From positions 186,001-250,000 of the forward strand of contig NZ_JADTQG010000006.1 of NCBI RefSeq assembly GCF_016008875.1: DNA of 64,000 bases. The letters run 5' to 3'. The position numbers were made by a program, and so were the translations under genes. The first letter of the stretch is position 1. Each line of letters starts with the position of its first letter. The notes beneath the pieces are model-generated. The model did no database searches. It was not told where the DNA came from and saw only the letters and a list, made by a program, of their open reading frames with translations. This document shows positions 39,072 through 51,480 of this stretch, piece by piece. Source of the stretch: Ectopseudomonas mendocina. GTDB lineage: Bacteria; Pseudomonadota; Gammaproteobacteria; Pseudomonadales; Pseudomonadaceae.

Positions 39072-39087
39072 TGGCGGATTTCCGCCA
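39072..39087. repeat. 16-bp palindrome TGGCGGATTTCCGCCA, copy 1
   Basis: Seven-base arms around TT, located in the 24-base gap between the MHYT gene and the convergent dctP-like gene. Two close variants lie on the other side of that gene (40232-40247 and 40293-40308). It may act as a bidirectional transcript end, though no T-run follows. Confidence 0.6.
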
Positions 39088-40404
<1,317 letters not shown>

Positions 40405-41166
40405 ATGAGTTGGTCCGCTCAGCAGTATTCCCTGTTCGAACGCCAGCGTACCCGCCCGGTGCATGACCTGTTGGCGGCGGTACCTCGCGATGGTATCGAG
40501 CTGGCCGTCGATCTGGGCTGCGGCCCCGGCAATTCCACTGGCGTATTGCAGGCGCATGCGCCACAAGCGCGAGTGATCGGTATCGATAGCAGCGAAGACA
40601 TGCTGCGCGCGGCGCGTGAGCGCCTGCCACAGGTCAGCTTCCAGCTGGCGGATATCCAGCACTGGCAGGCCGAGCGCGCGCCGCAGCTGATCCTGGCCAA
40701 CGCCTCACTGCAATGGTTGCCCGATCACGCACAGCTGTACCCGAGATTGCTGGCGCAGTTGTCGCCCGGCGGCTGGCTGGCGATCCAGACGCCGGACAAC
40801 CTGTATGAGCCGGCGCATCGTCTGGCCCGTGAAATTGCGGCCGATGGGCCCTGGGCTGCATGTATCGGTCAGGTGCGTCATGCCGAACGGCACAGTGCGC
40901 AGACCTATTATGACGTCCTCGGCGCGCATGCCAGCGCGCTGGACATCTGGCGCACGACCTATTTCCATGTGCTGGACAATGCCGCGGCGGTGGTGGAGTG
41001 GTTCAAGTCGACTGCGCTGCTGCCGTTCCTGCAGCCGCTGGAGGCTGAGCAGCAGCTGGCATTCCTGGCGCGTTACCAAGAGGCGATCGCCGAGGCCTAT
41101 CCGGCGCAGGCTGATGGCCGGGTGCTGTTGCCGTTCCCGCGGTTGTTCCTGGTTGCTCGGCGCTAG
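40405..41166 (+). CDS. tam: trans-aconitate 2-methyltransferase
   Basis: A 253-residue SAM-dependent methyltransferase that esterifies trans-aconitate, the spontaneous isomer of cis-aconitate that inhibits aconitase. Motif I is AVDLGCGPGNST (about residues 33-44) and motif II is VIGIDSSEDML. ILANASLQWLPDH, AIQTPDNLYEPAH and the end LPFPRLFLVARR are typical of Tam. Length equals that of the E. coli enzyme. AGGAG at 40392-40396 selects the ATG at 40405. It converges on nuoN with a shared terminator. Confidence 0.92.
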   Translation: MSWSAQQYSLFERQRTRPVHDLLAAVPRDGIELAVDLGCGPGNSTGVLQAHAPQARVIGIDSSEDMLRAARERLPQVSFQLADIQHWQAERAPQLILANASLQWLPDHAQLYPRLLAQLSPGGWLAIQTPDNLYEPAHRLAREIAADGPWAACIGQVRHAERHSAQTYYDVLGAHASALDIWRTTYFHVLDNAAAVVEWFKSTALLPFLQPLEAEQQLAFLARYQEAIAEAYPAQADGRVLLPFPRLFLVARR

Positions 41167-41178
41167 CGCAGCAAGCTG

Positions 41179-41238
41179 TCGCGGCTAAAGCGCCTCCCAC
41201 AGGTTTGTGGCAACCGGTGGGAGGGGCTTTAGCCGCGA
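41179..41238. repeat. REPIN, stem type CGCGGCTAAAGC
   Basis: Arms 41179-41203 and 41216-41238 in inverted orientation, heads CTCCCACAGG and GGTGGGAG facing each other across 12 bases; inner GCGGCTAAAGC / GCTTTAGCCGC. Located between the convergent tam and nuoN genes, just before their shared terminator. Confidence 0.85.
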
Positions 41239-41246
41239 TCCTTAAA

Positions 41247-41276
41247 CGAAAAGCCCCGCATCTGCGGGGCTTTTCG
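41247..41276. terminator. bidirectional terminator between tam and nuoN
   Basis: Thirteen-base-pair stem CGAAAAGCCCCGC / GCGGGGCTTTTCG with a four-base loop, A-rich on one side and T-rich on the other, so it can end transcription from both tam and the nuo operon. Confidence 0.9.
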
Positions 41277-41277
41277 T

Positions 41278-42762
41278 TCAGTACGCCAGGGTAACCAGCA
41301 CGGCCTGCTGCACTAGTTCCAGCAACGGCTGTGGGTACACGCCGATGATGAAGGCGAGCAGGGCGACCACCAGCAGCATGATGCCGCCGGCACGCTGACC
41401 CCAGTCGAAGGGCGCGTCGTGGCGATGCATGTTGGGTTCGCGCATGAACAGGGTGACCATCACCCGCAGGTAATAGAACACGCCGATGGCGCTACCCAGC
41501 ACCATGGCGCCGAGCAGCCACCAGAGTTGCGCCTCGACACCGGCGGCGATCACGTAGAACTTGCCGATGAAGCCTGCGGTGAGCGGAATGCCGGCCAGCG
41601 ACAGCATCATCACCGTGAGCACGGCGGTCAGGTACGGACGCCGCCAGAACAGGCCACGGTACTCGTACACTGCATCGGCATCGCGGCCGCTGTAGGGCGT
41701 GGACATCAGGGTGATCACGCCGAACGCGCCGAGGCTGGTCAGCACGTAGGTGGCCAGGTAAACGCCCACCGCTTCCACCGCCAGCCCCTTGCTGGCGATC
41801 AGCGCCACCAGCAGGTAACCGAAGTGGGCGATGGAGGAGTAACCCAGCAGGCGCTTGAGGTTGTTCTGCAGCAGGGCCAGCAGGTTGCCGAACAGGATCG
41901 AAGCGATGGCGATCAGGGTCAGCAGGTCGCTCAGCCAGCCGCCGCTCATGGCCGGGGATATCTGGTACAGGCGCAGCAGCACGGCGAATACCGCCACCTT
42001 GCTGGCGGTAGCCAGGAAGGCCGCCACCGGTGCCGGCGCGCCTTCGTAGACGTCCGGTGTCCAAAGGTGGAAGGGCACCAGCGACAGCTTGAAGGCCAGG
42101 CCGATGAGCATCATGCCGATGCCAATCTGCACCAGTTGGCTGCTCTCGCGTGCCAGGCTGACACCCAGGTCGACGAACGCCAGGTTGCCAGACTCGGCGT
42201 ACAGCAGCGCCATGCCGAATAGCAGGAAGGCCGAACCAGCGGCCGACAGCACCATGTACTTGATGCCGGCTTCCAGCGAGCGCTTGTTGAAGAAGGCGTA
42301 GGCGATCATCCCGTAGGTCGGCACCGACAGCAGCTCCAGGCCAATGAAAAGACCAGCCAGATGTTGCGCGCTGACCAGCACCAGACCGCCGGCAGCCGAC
42401 AGCAGCACCAGCAGGTAGAGTTCCTCGCGGTTGCGTGGGTAACCCTTGCCCGACTCACCTCCCAGGTAGGCATGAATCAGCGTGATGCAGGCCAGGCTGG
42501 CGGCCAGCACCAGCGCCATGTAGTAGCAGGCGAAGTTGTCGATCAGCAGCAGCGGGGTGACTTCCAGTGGTGCCACGTCCAGCGTTGGAATGAGCGACAG
42601 CAGCGCCAGATTCAGGCCCGCGACCGAGAGGATGAAGGTCACCGTGTGATTACGCTTGGCGGCGATCGCCAGCATCACCACGACAGCGGTGAGGCTGGTC
42701 ACCAGCAGTGGCAGCAGGGCGATCAGGTGTTGCAGGGTGAAGTCGACAGCGTGATGTTCCAT
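41278..42762 (-). CDS. nuoN: NADH-quinone oxidoreductase subunit N
   Basis: A 494-residue, 14-span antiporter-like membrane subunit of complex I. It has the proton-channel glutamate helix ([14 protein letters not shown]), the lysine-containing [20 protein letters not shown] segment and [19 protein letters not shown], which are family hallmarks. Last gene of the nuo operon; 19 bases separate it from nuoM. Its stop abuts the shared terminator. Confidence 0.96.
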   Translation of the reverse strand: MEHHAVDFTLQHLIALLPLLVTSLTAVVVMLAIAAKRNHTVTFILSVAGLNLALLSLIPTLDVAPLEVTPLLLIDNFACYYMALVLAASLACITLIHAYLGGESGKGYPRNREELYLLVLLSAAGGLVLVSAQHLAGLFIGLELLSVPTYGMIAYAFFNKRSLEAGIKYMVLSAAGSAFLLFGMALLYAESGNLAFVDLGVSLARESSQLVQIGIGMMLIGLAFKLSLVPFHLWTPDVYEGAPAPVAAFLATASKVAVFAVLLRLYQISPAMSGGWLSDLLTLIAIASILFGNLLALLQNNLKRLLGYSSIAHFGYLLVALIASKGLAVEAVGVYLATYVLTSLGAFGVITLMSTPYSGRDADAVYEYRGLFWRRPYLTAVLTVMMLSLAGIPLTAGFIGKFYVIAAGVEAQLWWLLGAMVLGSAIGVFYYLRVMVTLFMREPNMHRHDAPFDWGQRAGGIMLLVVALLAFIIGVYPQPLLELVQQAVLVTLAY

Positions 42763-42781
42763 GAGTCTCTAATCCTTACCC

Positions 42782-44311
42782 TTACCGGCCCGAGGCGAGT
42801 TGATCGAGGGCGCCTGCCATCCACTGCTGCACGCCATGCATGCTGGCAGCGGAGGTGTCGAGCACCGGTTGCGGGTAAACGCCAAGCAGAATCAGCAGCA
42901 CGCCAAGGCCGAGCACCATGGCCAATTCGCGGGCTTTCAGCCCGGGCAGCGGCGCGTCCTGTTGCACCGGGCCGAAGTAGGCGCGGTGGATCATCGCCAG
43001 GGCGTACACCGAGCCGAGTACCAGGCCGCTGGCGGCCAGCACCACGACCCAGGGCGCGCTGGGGAAGCTGCCGATCAGGATGAGGAATTCGCCGACGAAG
43101 TTTCCTGTGCCCGGCAGGCCCAGCGCGGCGGCGGCGAAGAACAGGCTGATGGCCGGCAGCCAGGGCATGCGCGCCCAGATCCCGCCCATCTGCCGCAGGT
43201 CACGGGTGTGCACGCGTTCGTACAGCTGGCCGCAGAGGATGAACAGCGCTGCGGCGGACAGTCCATGGGCAACCATCTGTACCACTGCACCCTGCAGGGC
43301 GATCTGGCTGCCGGAATAGATGGCGATCAGCACGAAGCCCATGTGCGACACGCTGGAGTAGGCCACCAGGCGCTTGATGTCGGTCTGCGCGAACGACAGC
43401 AGTGCCCCGTAGATGATGGCGAATACGCCGAGCCACTGGGCGATGGGCGCGAATTCCGCCGAGGCATTGGGGAACAGCGGCAGGGCAAAGCGCAGCAGGC
43501 CGTAGGCGGCGGTTTTCAGCAGGATACCAGCCAAGTCAACCGAGCCAGCGGTCGGCGCCTGGGCGTGGGCATCCGGCAGCCAGGAGTGCACCGGCACCAC
43601 CGGGAACTTCACCGCGAAGGCGACGAAGAAACCGAGCATCAGCAGGTATTCGGTGCCCGGCGCCAGTTCGGTCTTCAGCAGGTCGGCGTAGTTGAAGGTC
43701 AGCACGCCGGTCTGGTTGAAGTGCACGAACACCAGGGCCAGGATCGACACCAGCATCACCAGGCCGCTGGCCTGGGTGAAGATGAAGAACTTGGTGGCGG
43801 CGGTGATGCGGGTGCGGCCGTCGCTGCCGCTATGACCCCAGAGCGCGATGAGGAAGTACATCGGCACCAGCATCATTTCCCAGAAGAAGAAGAACAGGAA
43901 CAGGTCGACGGCGAGGAACACGCCGACCACGCCGCCGAGAATCCACATCAGGTTGAGGTGGAAGAAGCCGACGCGGTGCTGGATCTCGTTCCACGAGCAG
44001 AGCACCGAGAGCACGCCGAGCAGGCCGGTGAGCACCACCATCAGCACCGACAGGCCGTCCATCGCCAGGTGGATGGTGATCCCCAGACGCGGGATCCAGT
44101 CGATGATGAACTCGTGGGCCCAGCGCGGGCCGCCGTCCGGCGCCGGCGCCAGGGTGAAGTCACCGCTGACCCACAGCCACAGGCTCAGGCCGAACAGCAG
44201 ACCCATGGTGAGCAGGGCGATCCAGCGCGGCAGGACGTGGCCGAAGCGCTCGCCTTGCCAGCACAGCAGGCCGCCGATGAAGGGAATCAGGATTAGCCAG
44301 GGCAGAATCAT
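42782..44311 (-). CDS. nuoM: NADH-quinone oxidoreductase subunit M
   Basis: A 509-residue antiporter-like proton-pumping subunit of complex [16 protein letters not shown] carries the key glutamate (about residue 142), and [21 protein letters not shown] and [15 protein letters not shown] are conserved channel segments. It lies between nuoL (15 bases) and nuoN (19 bases). Confidence 0.97.
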   Translation of the reverse strand: MILPWLILIPFIGGLLCWQGERFGHVLPRWIALLTMGLLFGLSLWLWVSGDFTLAPAPDGGPRWAHEFIIDWIPRLGITIHLAMDGLSVLMVVLTGLLGVLSVLCSWNEIQHRVGFFHLNLMWILGGVVGVFLAVDLFLFFFFWEMMLVPMYFLIALWGHSGSDGRTRITAATKFFIFTQASGLVMLVSILALVFVHFNQTGVLTFNYADLLKTELAPGTEYLLMLGFFVAFAVKFPVVPVHSWLPDAHAQAPTAGSVDLAGILLKTAAYGLLRFALPLFPNASAEFAPIAQWLGVFAIIYGALLSFAQTDIKRLVAYSSVSHMGFVLIAIYSGSQIALQGAVVQMVAHGLSAAALFILCGQLYERVHTRDLRQMGGIWARMPWLPAISLFFAAAALGLPGTGNFVGEFLILIGSFPSAPWVVVLAASGLVLGSVYALAMIHRAYFGPVQQDAPLPGLKARELAMVLGLGVLLILLGVYPQPVLDTSAASMHGVQQWMAGALDQLASGR

Positions 44312-44326
44312 GACAGGCTGTTTTCC

Positions 44327-46177
44327 TTAACTCAGAAAGAGGATGGCGGCGAGCACCAGCACGGCGCCCCCGGCGATCGAAGCGGCGTACCAGCGCACCT
44401 GGCCGGTTTCGCTGCGCACCAGTGCGGCGTTGCCACCGCGCGCGAGCAGCGGAATCAGGCCGATGCTGCGGTCGATGGGGTCGCGGCGCAGCAGATGGCA
44501 GAGGGCAAGGTAGGGGCGCACGAACAGCTTGTCGTAGAGCCAGTCGAAGCCCCAGGCGGCGAACCACAGGGCGCTCAGCAGGCGGCCCGGCGCGCTCTGC
44601 GCTACGGCAGACGCAACGCGGCGCTGGCCGAGGAAGAGCAGGGCGGCGATGACGATACCGCTCACCGCGATCAGCCCCGACAGCAGTTCCAGGCTGTGCT
44701 TGGCCTCGCCACCGGCATGGCCGGCACTTTCTGGCAGCACGCCGGCCAGCGGCGGGGTGATCCAGGCGCCGATGAAGGTGGACAGCACGATCAGCACCAG
44801 CAGCGGCAGGTTGTGGGCGATGCCACGGCCGGCGTGCGCCTCGGTCTTCTGCTCGCCGTGGAAGGCGATGAAGATCAGGCGGAAGGTGTAGATCGAGGTC
44901 AGGAAGGCACCGACCAGGCCGGCGTAGAGCAGCTCGCTGTGGCCGCTGGCGAAGGCTTCCCAGAGGATTTCGTCCTTGGAGTAGAAGCCGGCGGTCAGCA
45001 GCGGCAGGGCGGCCAGCGCCGCACCACCGACGACGAAACTGGCGTAGGCCAGCGGCAGCTTCTTCCACAGCCCGCCCATCTTGAAGATGTTCTGCTCGTG
45101 GTGGCAGGCGTGAATCACTGCACCGGAGGCGAGGAACAGCAGGGCCTTGAAGAAGGCGTGGGTCATCAGGTGGAAGATCGCCGCATCCCAGGCGCCAACG
45201 CCGAGGGCCAGGAACATGTAGCCGATCTGGCTCATGGTCGAATAGGCGAGGATGCGCTTGATGTCGGTCTGCACCAGAGCGGCAAAGCCGGCCAGCACCA
45301 GGGTCACGCCGCCGACGATGCCGACCAGTTCGAGAATCTCTGGGGTCAGCAGGAACAGGCCGTGGGTTCGGGCTATCAGGTAGACGCCGGCGGTGACCAT
45401 GGTCGCCGCGTGGATCAACGCCGACACCGGAGTCGGGCCGGCCATGGCGTCGGCCAGCCAGGTCTGCAGCGGCAACTGGGCGGACTTGCCCACCGCGCCG
45501 CCGAGCAGCATCAGCGTCGCGAGCCATAGCCAGATGTCGCCGGCCACATATTGCTGCGGCGCCAGCACCATCAGCTCCTGGATGTTCAGGGTGCCGAGAT
45601 TGATGAACAGCAGGAACATGCCGATCATCAGGAACACATCGCCGACGCGGGTGACGATGAACGCCTTGAGCGCCGCGTTACCGTTGGGCACGTGCTTGTA
45701 GTAGAAGCCGATCAGGAGGTACGAGCACAGGCCCACGCCTTCCCAGCCGAAGAACAGCACCAGCAGGTTGTCGCCGAGTACCAGCAGCAACATGCTGAAG
45801 ATGAACAGGTTGGTGTAGGCGAAGAAGCGTGAATAGCCTTCTTCACCGCGCATGTACCAGCTGGCGAACAGATGGATCAGGAAACCCACGCCGGTGACCA
45901 CACCGAGCATGGTGGCGGACAGGCCGTCCAGGTGCAGGGTGAAGCTCGGCGCCAGGCCTTCGACGTTCATCCACTGCCACAGGGTCATGCTGTAGGCGCC
46001 GCCGGCCGGCGGATTGCCGAGGAGCGCCGCGATGACCCAGGCAGCGCTGGCGGCGGCCAGGCCGATGGAGCCGACCCCGATCACTGCGCTGGTGTTTTCC
46101 GAGAAGCGTCCGCGCGAGAAAGCCAGCAGCAGCCAGCCGAGCAGCGGGAAAAATAGAGTCAGGGCTAGAAGGTTCAT
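44327..46177 (-). CDS. nuoL: NADH-quinone oxidoreductase subunit L
   Basis: A 616-residue distal antiporter-like subunit of complex I, with the long C-terminal lateral helix that runs along the membrane arm. Conserved elements are [19 protein letters not shown] (key Glu near residue 144), [38 protein letters not shown] and [16 protein letters not shown]. Its start overlaps the nuoK stop by four bases. Confidence 0.97.
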   Translation of the reverse strand: MNLLALTLFFPLLGWLLLAFSRGRFSENTSAVIGVGSIGLAAASAAWVIAALLGNPPAGGAYSMTLWQWMNVEGLAPSFTLHLDGLSATMLGVVTGVGFLIHLFASWYMRGEEGYSRFFAYTNLFIFSMLLLVLGDNLLVLFFGWEGVGLCSYLLIGFYYKHVPNGNAALKAFIVTRVGDVFLMIGMFLLFINLGTLNIQELMVLAPQQYVAGDIWLWLATLMLLGGAVGKSAQLPLQTWLADAMAGPTPVSALIHAATMVTAGVYLIARTHGLFLLTPEILELVGIVGGVTLVLAGFAALVQTDIKRILAYSTMSQIGYMFLALGVGAWDAAIFHLMTHAFFKALLFLASGAVIHACHHEQNIFKMGGLWKKLPLAYASFVVGGAALAALPLLTAGFYSKDEILWEAFASGHSELLYAGLVGAFLTSIYTFRLIFIAFHGEQKTEAHAGRGIAHNLPLLVLIVLSTFIGAWITPPLAGVLPESAGHAGGEAKHSLELLSGLIAVSGIVIAALLFLGQRRVASAVAQSAPGRLLSALWFAAWGFDWLYDKLFVRPYLALCHLLRRDPIDRSIGLIPLLARGGNAALVRSETGQVRWYAASIAGGAVLVLAAILFLS

Positions 46178-46482
46178 CCGCGCATCTCGCTGGCAGCGTC
46201 GATATCCAGAGTGTTGAAGCGGCGATACAGCTGCAGCAGGATCGCCAGGCCGATACTGGCCTCGGCGGCTGCCAGGGTGATCACCAGAATGAACATCACC
46301 TGGCCGTCAGCCGCGCCCCAGCGGGCACCGGCGACGACGAAGGCCAGCGCGGCGGCGTTCATCATCACTTCCAGGCTCATCAGGATGAACAGGATGTTGC
46401 GCCGCACCATCAGGCCGACCAGGCCGATGCAGAACAGCACGCCGGCCAGGGCCAGGCCGTGTTCCAGAGGTATACCGGTCAT
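46174..46482 (-). CDS. nuoK: NADH-quinone oxidoreductase subunit K
   Basis: A 102-residue, three-span complex I subunit (MrpC-like). [15 protein letters not shown] carries the first conserved membrane glutamate (about residue 36) and [20 protein letters not shown] the second (about residue 72). Overlaps both nuoJ and nuoL by four bases. Confidence 0.96.
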   Translation of the reverse strand: MTGIPLEHGLALAGVLFCIGLVGLMVRRNILFILMSLEVMMNAAALAFVVAGARWGAADGQVMFILVITLAAAEASIGLAILLQLYRRFNTLDIDAASEMRG

Positions 46483-46988
46483 ACGCTGGGCTCCTTGGCG
46501 TCATGGCGGCCCAGGTGGTAGGCGGCGACCAGTGCGGCGAGCAGCAGCATGGAAGCCAGCTCTACGGCCAGCAGATAAGGGCCGAAGAGGCTGATACCGA
46601 CGGCCTTGGCCTCCACCGTGGTGTGGCCGATGTGGGCGTCGCTGACGTGGTTGAGCAGCACATAGAGCAACTGGCCGAGCAGCAGGGCGCTGAGAATCGC
46701 CGGGCCGACCCAGATGCCGGGCGTCAGCCACTTGCGCTCCTGCTCGGCGGCAGCCGGGCCGAGGTTGAGCATCATCACCACGAAGACGAACAGCACCATG
46801 ATGGCGCCGGCGTAGACGATGATTTCCAGCGCACCGGCAAAGGGGGCGCCCAGGGCGAAGAACACCATCGACACCGCCAGTAGCGAGACGATGAGATAGA
46901 GCAGGGCATGCACCGGGTTGGTGTTGGTGACCACCCCGACCGTCGATGCCACCGCCACGCCGGCGGCGAAATAGAACGCGAATTCCAT
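46479..46988 (-). CDS. nuoJ: NADH-quinone oxidoreductase subunit J
   Basis: A 169-residue, five-span complex I subunit. [22 protein letters not shown] is the pi-bulge helix region TM3 (seen as [16 protein letters not shown]), the most conserved part of the family. It overlaps nuoK by four bases. On its upstream side a 160-base gap with a REPIN separates it from nuoI, so it needs its own ribosome entry. Confidence 0.96.
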   Translation of the reverse strand: MEFAFYFAAGVAVASTVGVVTNTNPVHALLYLIVSLLAVSMVFFALGAPFAGALEIIVYAGAIMVLFVFVVMMLNLGPAAAEQERKWLTPGIWVGPAILSALLLGQLLYVLLNHVSDAHIGHTTVEAKAVGISLFGPYLLAVELASMLLLAALVAAYHLGRHDAKEPSV

Positions 46989-47055
46989 CAGAAACTCCTC
47001 ACTCCGCTCGCCTCATGAGAAGCAGCGGCATATCTCGGGATATGACGCCAAAGCC

Positions 47056-47123
47056 GTAGGAGCGAGCTCTGCTCGCGAAGCGTTTGGCGTTGTCTGCGTT
47101 CGCGAGCAGAGCTCGCTCCTACA
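47056..47123. repeat. REPIN inside the nuo operon, between nuoI and nuoJ
   Basis: Arms 47056-47078 and 47099-47123: head GTAGGAGCGAG with CTCTGCTCGCGA, and the exact reverse complement TCGCGAGCAGAG with CTCGCTCCTACA. The 23-bp arms are essentially perfect complements around a 20-base loop, so the mRNA can form a very strong hairpin. The nuoI-nuoJ gap is 160 bases, while other nuo gaps are 0-62 bases. Confidence 0.88.
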
Positions 47124-47148
47124 GGGCGGGAAAACCCATGACCCTGGC

Positions 47149-47697
47149 TCATGGCAACAGCCCCTTGACGTTGATCGGCTCGGCCTCGTTCTGCGCGGCG
47201 CCCTTGGGCTTGCCGGCGATGGCCATACCGGCAACGCGGTAGAAGTTGTAGTCCGGGTTCTTGCCAGGGCCGCTGATCAGCAGGTCTTCCTTCTCGTACA
47301 CCAGATCCTGACGCTTGAACTCGCCCATCTCGAAATCGGGCGTGAGCTGGATCGCGGTGGTCGGGCAGGCTTCCTCGCACAGGCCGCAGAAGATGCAGCG
47401 CGAGAAGTTGATGCGGAAGAACTCCGGGTACCAGCGACCGTCGTCGGTCTCGGCCTTCTGCAGCGAGATGCAGCCCACCGGGCAGGCCACGGCGCACAGG
47501 TTGCAGGCCACGCAGCGTTCCTCGCCGTCGGGGTCACGGGTCAGGACGATGCGACCACGGTAGCGCGGCGGCAGGTAGACCGGTTCTTCCGGGTATTGCA
47601 GGGTGTCGCGCTTGCGAAAGCCATGGCTGAAGACCATGGCCAGGCTGCGCAGTTGAGTGCCGGTACCGACCAGCACGTCCCAGATGTACTTGAACAT
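47149..47697 (-). CDS. nuoI: NADH-quinone oxidoreductase subunit I
   Basis: A 182-residue ferredoxin-like subunit of complex I holding clusters N6a and N6b. Two canonical 4Fe-4S motifs are visible: [15 protein letters not shown] and [16 protein letters not shown]. It connects the peripheral arm to NuoB. Eleven bases from nuoH upstream; a REPIN-bearing gap follows. Confidence 0.97.
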   Translation of the reverse strand: MFKYIWDVLVGTGTQLRSLAMVFSHGFRKRDTLQYPEEPVYLPPRYRGRIVLTRDPDGEERCVACNLCAVACPVGCISLQKAETDDGRWYPEFFRINFSRCIFCGLCEEACPTTAIQLTPDFEMGEFKRQDLVYEKEDLLISGPGKNPDYNFYRVAGMAIAGKPKGAAQNEAEPINVKGLLP

Positions 47698-47708
47698 TGC
47701 TTTTCTCC

Positions 47709-48701
47709 TTACTGGGCCGTGGCCAGCACGACGGCGCCGGTCACCAGCAGGTTGATCAGGGTCAGCGGTAGGCAGAACTTCCAGCTGAAGGCCATGACCT
47801 GGTCATAGCGCGGGCGTGGGATCGACGCGCGCAGCAGGATGAAGATCATGATGAAGAAGGCCGTTTTCAGCGCGAACCAGAAGAACGGAATCTGCGGCAG
47901 GATGCCGAACGGGCCGTGCCAGCCACCGAAGAACAGGGTTACCAGCAGCGCCGACACGGTGACGATGGCCACGTATTCGCCAACGAAGAACATGCCCCAT
48001 TTCATCCCGGCGTATTCGATGTGGTAACCATCGGCCAGCTCCTGCTCGGCTTCCGGCTGGTCGAACGGGTGACGGTGGGTCACGGCGACAGCAGCGATGA
48101 AGAAAGTACAGAAGCCGAAGAACTGCGGAATGATGAACCACAGGTTCTGCGCCTGGTAATCGACTATGTCGCGCATGTTGAACGAGCCGACCTGCGCCAC
48201 CACGCCCATCAGCGCCAGGGCCAGGAAAACCTCGTAGGACACTGTCTGCGCCGAAGCGCGCAGCGCACCGAGCAGGGCGAACTTGTTGTTGCTCGACCAG
48301 CCGGCGAACAGCACGGCATAGACCGACAAACCGGCCATGGCGAAGAAGAACAGGATGCCGATGTTCAGGTCCGCCACGCCCCAGGTCGGGGTGATGGGGA
48401 TGATGGCGAAGGCCATCAGCATCGCCGAGAAGGCGATCATCGGCGCCAGGATGAAGATGAACTTGTCGGCGAACGGCGGCGTCCAGTCCTCCTTGAAGAA
48501 CATCTTGATCATGTCGGCGGCGATCTGAAACATGCCGAACGGCCCCACACGGTTGGGACCGTAGCGATCCTGCCACCAGCCGAGCAGACGGCGCTCGATG
48601 AAGCTCAGCAGCGCGCCGCAGACCACCACCACCAGCAGGATGACGATGGCCTTGAGTACCGCGATGACGATCTCGATCAGTTCGGGCGTCAACCAGCTCA
48701 T
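47709..48701 (-). CDS. nuoH: NADH-quinone oxidoreductase subunit H
   Basis: A 330-residue, eight-span complex I subunit that forms much of the quinone tunnel and links it to the proton path. [20 protein letters not shown] and the acidic loop [20 protein letters not shown] are the hallmark quinone-site segments. Four-base overlap with nuoG. Confidence 0.97.
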   Translation of the reverse strand: MSWLTPELIEIVIAVLKAIVILLVVVVCGALLSFIERRLLGWWQDRYGPNRVGPFGMFQIAADMIKMFFKEDWTPPFADKFIFILAPMIAFSAMLMAFAIIPITPTWGVADLNIGILFFFAMAGLSVYAVLFAGWSSNNKFALLGALRASAQTVSYEVFLALALMGVVAQVGSFNMRDIVDYQAQNLWFIIPQFFGFCTFFIAAVAVTHRHPFDQPEAEQELADGYHIEYAGMKWGMFFVGEYVAIVTVSALLVTLFFGGWHGPFGILPQIPFFWFALKTAFFIMIFILLRASIPRPRYDQVMAFSWKFCLPLTLINLLVTGAVVLATAQ

Positions 48702-51421
48702 TGCGCGGCCTCCTGCAGCAGGGTCACGCTGGCGCCGGCGACAGCTGCCGGAATGCCCGGCAGGCCAACCGGCAGGCCGACCAGGCCGACGGCCAGATCA
48801 TCACGCACCTGCAGCGGCAGGCGCAGTGCCTGACCGTTGACGCGCAGGGCCAGCAGGGCACCGTCGTTCACGCCCAGGCGAGCCGCTTCATCGCGGGCTA
48901 GGGCCACATAGGGCTCGGGCATGCGCTCCTGGATCGGTTTGGCGCGTGCGGAGTTTTCCTCGCTGCCGAACAGGTGGTGCAGTGGCGCCACCTGCCAGGT
49001 GCCGGCTGCCGGGTTGAACGCAGCATTGACGGCGAACCAGGGCAGGACGTTACCGGCGGCTTCCAGCAGGCGTACGCCGGGGTCGCCGGCGCGCAGATGA
49101 CCACCGACCTCGTCCTGGAACTTGTTCCAGGCCTGCGGCGAGTTCCAGCCCGGCGACCAGGCGAACGGAATCTGCTGACGGGCTTCCTTGCTGCCGGCGT
49201 AGCCTTCCATGGAGAAGGCGAAGGCGGTGTCCTGATCCTGCGGCTGACGCGGCTCGTGCACGCTGATGTTGGCGCGTATGGCGGTACGACCACTGTAGCG
49301 GTGTGGCTCGCGGGCGAGCTTGAGGCCCTTGATGCGGAACGAGGCGCTCGGCGCGGCGTCCTTGATCCCGGCCAACAGCGGATTGCTGGCGGCGCAGGCC
49401 TCGGTGACCTGATCCAGTTGCGTCCAGTCCACGGCCTTGCCTTGCAGGGTGCTGTGCAGCGCGTGCAACCAGCGCCAGCCTTCGCGGATCAGAATATTGC
49501 TGTCGTAGTAGCTCGGCTCATAGACCTGGAAGAAGCGCTGGGCGCGGCCTTCGAGGCTGACCAGGGTGCCGTCGCCTTCGGCGAAGCTCGCCACCGGCAG
49601 CAGCAGGTGGGCGCGTTCGCAGGTGGCGGTGCGCTGGTGATCGGCGACGATCACCACCTGCGCGGCGCTGAGCGCTGCATCGACCTTGGCGGCATCTGCG
49701 CGGCGGTACAGGTCGTTTTCCAGCACGATGACGGCATCGGCCTGGCCGTTGCTCAGAGCATCGAGTGCGGCATCGACGGACTCGCCGCCCTGCTCTTTAT
49801 CCAGAAGCAGTGCCAGCCCCAGGCTGTTGGCCTCGGGTACCACCAGGCTCAGCGAGCCGTTCTTCTCGCGGTTCTTCAGCGCGCTGGCGATATTGGCGGC
49901 GGCTTCGATCACGGCCTTGTCGCCCAGGGAGGCGCCGGAAACGACCAGCGGGCGCTTGGCATTGATCAGGGCATCGGCGATGCGCTGCACCAGTTCGCCG
50001 GCTTCGGCGTCCAGGCCATCGACGGCCGGTGCGCTCGGGTCGATGGCGTGGGCCACGGCGAAACCGATACGGGCCAGGTCGGCCGGTGCGGCGTGCACGC
50101 ACTGCTCGGCGATATCGTCGAGGCGGGTTTCCGCGACGCTGGCGATAAACAGCGGGTGCAGGGCGTGCTGGGCGACGTTCTGCACAGCCGCCATGTGCCA
50201 GTCCTGAATACGCGCACCGGCAGCGATTTCGGTGGCCTTGCCCTTGACCGCCTGGCGCAGGGCCAGGGCCATGCGTGCGGCGGTCTGGGTCAGGTCCTCG
50301 CCGAGGACGAAGATGGCGTCGTGCAGTTCGACATCGCGCAGGGTCGGCGTCGGCAGCGGGCCGTTTTGCAGGATGTCGCGGATCAGGCGGATATTGGCCA
50401 ATTCGCTGGCGGCGATGCCGCTGTAAAAGTTGCTGGCGCCGACCAGTTCGCGCAGGGCGAAGTTGGATTCCAGACTGGCGCGCGGCGAGCCAATGCCGAT
50501 CACGCGCTTGCCCTTGAGCAGCTCGGCGGCCTTGTCCAGCGCGGCATCGATGCCGATGGCCTGGCCAGCCAGCAGCGGCTGACGCGGGCGATCCGCATTG
50601 TTGACGTAGCCATAGCCGAAGCGGCCACGGTCACAGAGGAAGTACTGGTTCACCGAGCCGTTGAAGCGGTTCTCGATACGTCGCAGCTCGCCGTAGCGCT
50701 CACCGGGGCTGATGTTGCAGCCGCTGGAGCAGCCGTGGCAGATGCTCGGGGCGAATTGCATGTCCCACTTGCGGTTGTAGCGCTCGGAGTGGGTCTTGTC
50801 GGTGAACACGCCGGTCGGGCAGACCTCCACCAGGTTGCCGGAAAACTCGCTTTCCAGCGTGCCGTCCTCGACGCGGCCGAAGTACACGTTGTCGTGCGCG
50901 CCATACACGCCCAGGTCGGTGCCGCCAGCGTAATCCTTGTAGTAGCGCACGCAGCGGTAGCAGGCGATGCAGCGGTTCATCTCGTGGGCGATGAAGGGGC
51001 CGAGTTCCTGGTTCTGGTGGGTACGCTTGGTGAAACGGTAGCGACGGGCGTTATGCCCGGTCATCACCGTCATGTCCTGCAGGTGGCAGTGGCCGCCTTC
51101 CTCGCACACCGGGCAGTCGTGCGGGTGGTTGGTCATCAGCCATTCGACGACGCTGGCGCGGAACGCCTTGGATTCCTCGTCGTCGATGCTGATCCAGGTG
51201 TTGTCGGTGGCAGGCGTCATGCAGGACATGACGATGCGACCACGGGTGTCGTTCTCGTCGTTGTACTGCTTGACCGCGCACTGGCGGCAGGCACCGACGC
51301 TGCCCAGCGCCGGGTGCCAGCAGAAGTAGGGGATATCGAGTCCGAGGGACAGGCAGGCCTGCAGGAGGTTGTCTGCACCATCGACTTCGAAATCTTTGCC
51401 GTCTACGTGGATAGTGGCCAT
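48698..51421 (-). CDS. nuoG: NADH-quinone oxidoreductase subunit G
   Basis: A 907-residue molybdopterin-oxidoreductase-like subunit of complex I. N-terminal 2Fe-2S domain ([18 protein letters not shown] and MSCMTPA), His-Cys3 cluster N5 ([14 protein letters not shown]), N4 ([14 protein letters not shown] ... CPTG), and the extra cluster N7 motif CHGCSSGCN with a distant Cys in FLCDRGR. N7 is retained, as in E. coli. The large C-terminal part keeps the MopB fold without cofactor. A 59-base gap separates it from nuoF. Confidence 0.97.
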   Translation of the reverse strand: MATIHVDGKDFEVDGADNLLQACLSLGLDIPYFCWHPALGSVGACRQCAVKQYNDENDTRGRIVMSCMTPATDNTWISIDDEESKAFRASVVEWLMTNHPHDCPVCEEGGHCHLQDMTVMTGHNARRYRFTKRTHQNQELGPFIAHEMNRCIACYRCVRYYKDYAGGTDLGVYGAHDNVYFGRVEDGTLESEFSGNLVEVCPTGVFTDKTHSERYNRKWDMQFAPSICHGCSSGCNISPGERYGELRRIENRFNGSVNQYFLCDRGRFGYGYVNNADRPRQPLLAGQAIGIDAALDKAAELLKGKRVIGIGSPRASLESNFALRELVGASNFYSGIAASELANIRLIRDILQNGPLPTPTLRDVELHDAIFVLGEDLTQTAARMALALRQAVKGKATEIAAGARIQDWHMAAVQNVAQHALHPLFIASVAETRLDDIAEQCVHAAPADLARIGFAVAHAIDPSAPAVDGLDAEAGELVQRIADALINAKRPLVVSGASLGDKAVIEAAANIASALKNREKNGSLSLVVPEANSLGLALLLDKEQGGESVDAALDALSNGQADAVIVLENDLYRRADAAKVDAALSAAQVVIVADHQRTATCERAHLLLPVASFAEGDGTLVSLEGRAQRFFQVYEPSYYDSNILIREGWRWLHALHSTLQGKAVDWTQLDQVTEACAASNPLLAGIKDAAPSASFRIKGLKLAREPHRYSGRTAIRANISVHEPRQPQDQDTAFAFSMEGYAGSKEARQQIPFAWSPGWNSPQAWNKFQDEVGGHLRAGDPGVRLLEAAGNVLPWFAVNAAFNPAAGTWQVAPLHHLFGSEENSARAKPIQERMPEPYVALARDEAARLGVNDGALLALRVNGQALRLPLQVRDDLAVGLVGLPVGLPGIPAAVAGASVTLLQEAAQ

Positions 51422-51480
51422 TTCTTTGAGTCTTCGTTTACCCGCTTCATAAAAGCGGCTGGCTAAGGGAATTCGTCTGT

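Noticed and set aside
42800..44296. Open frame antisense to nuoM (498 codons)
   Set aside because: His/Gln/Glu-rich product that mirrors the hydrophobic NuoM codons; no start signal or family.
48974..51466. Long open frame (830 codons) antisense to nuoG
   Set aside because: The opposite strand encodes NuoG with all cluster motifs; the antisense product has no recognisable domain and only reflects codon bias.
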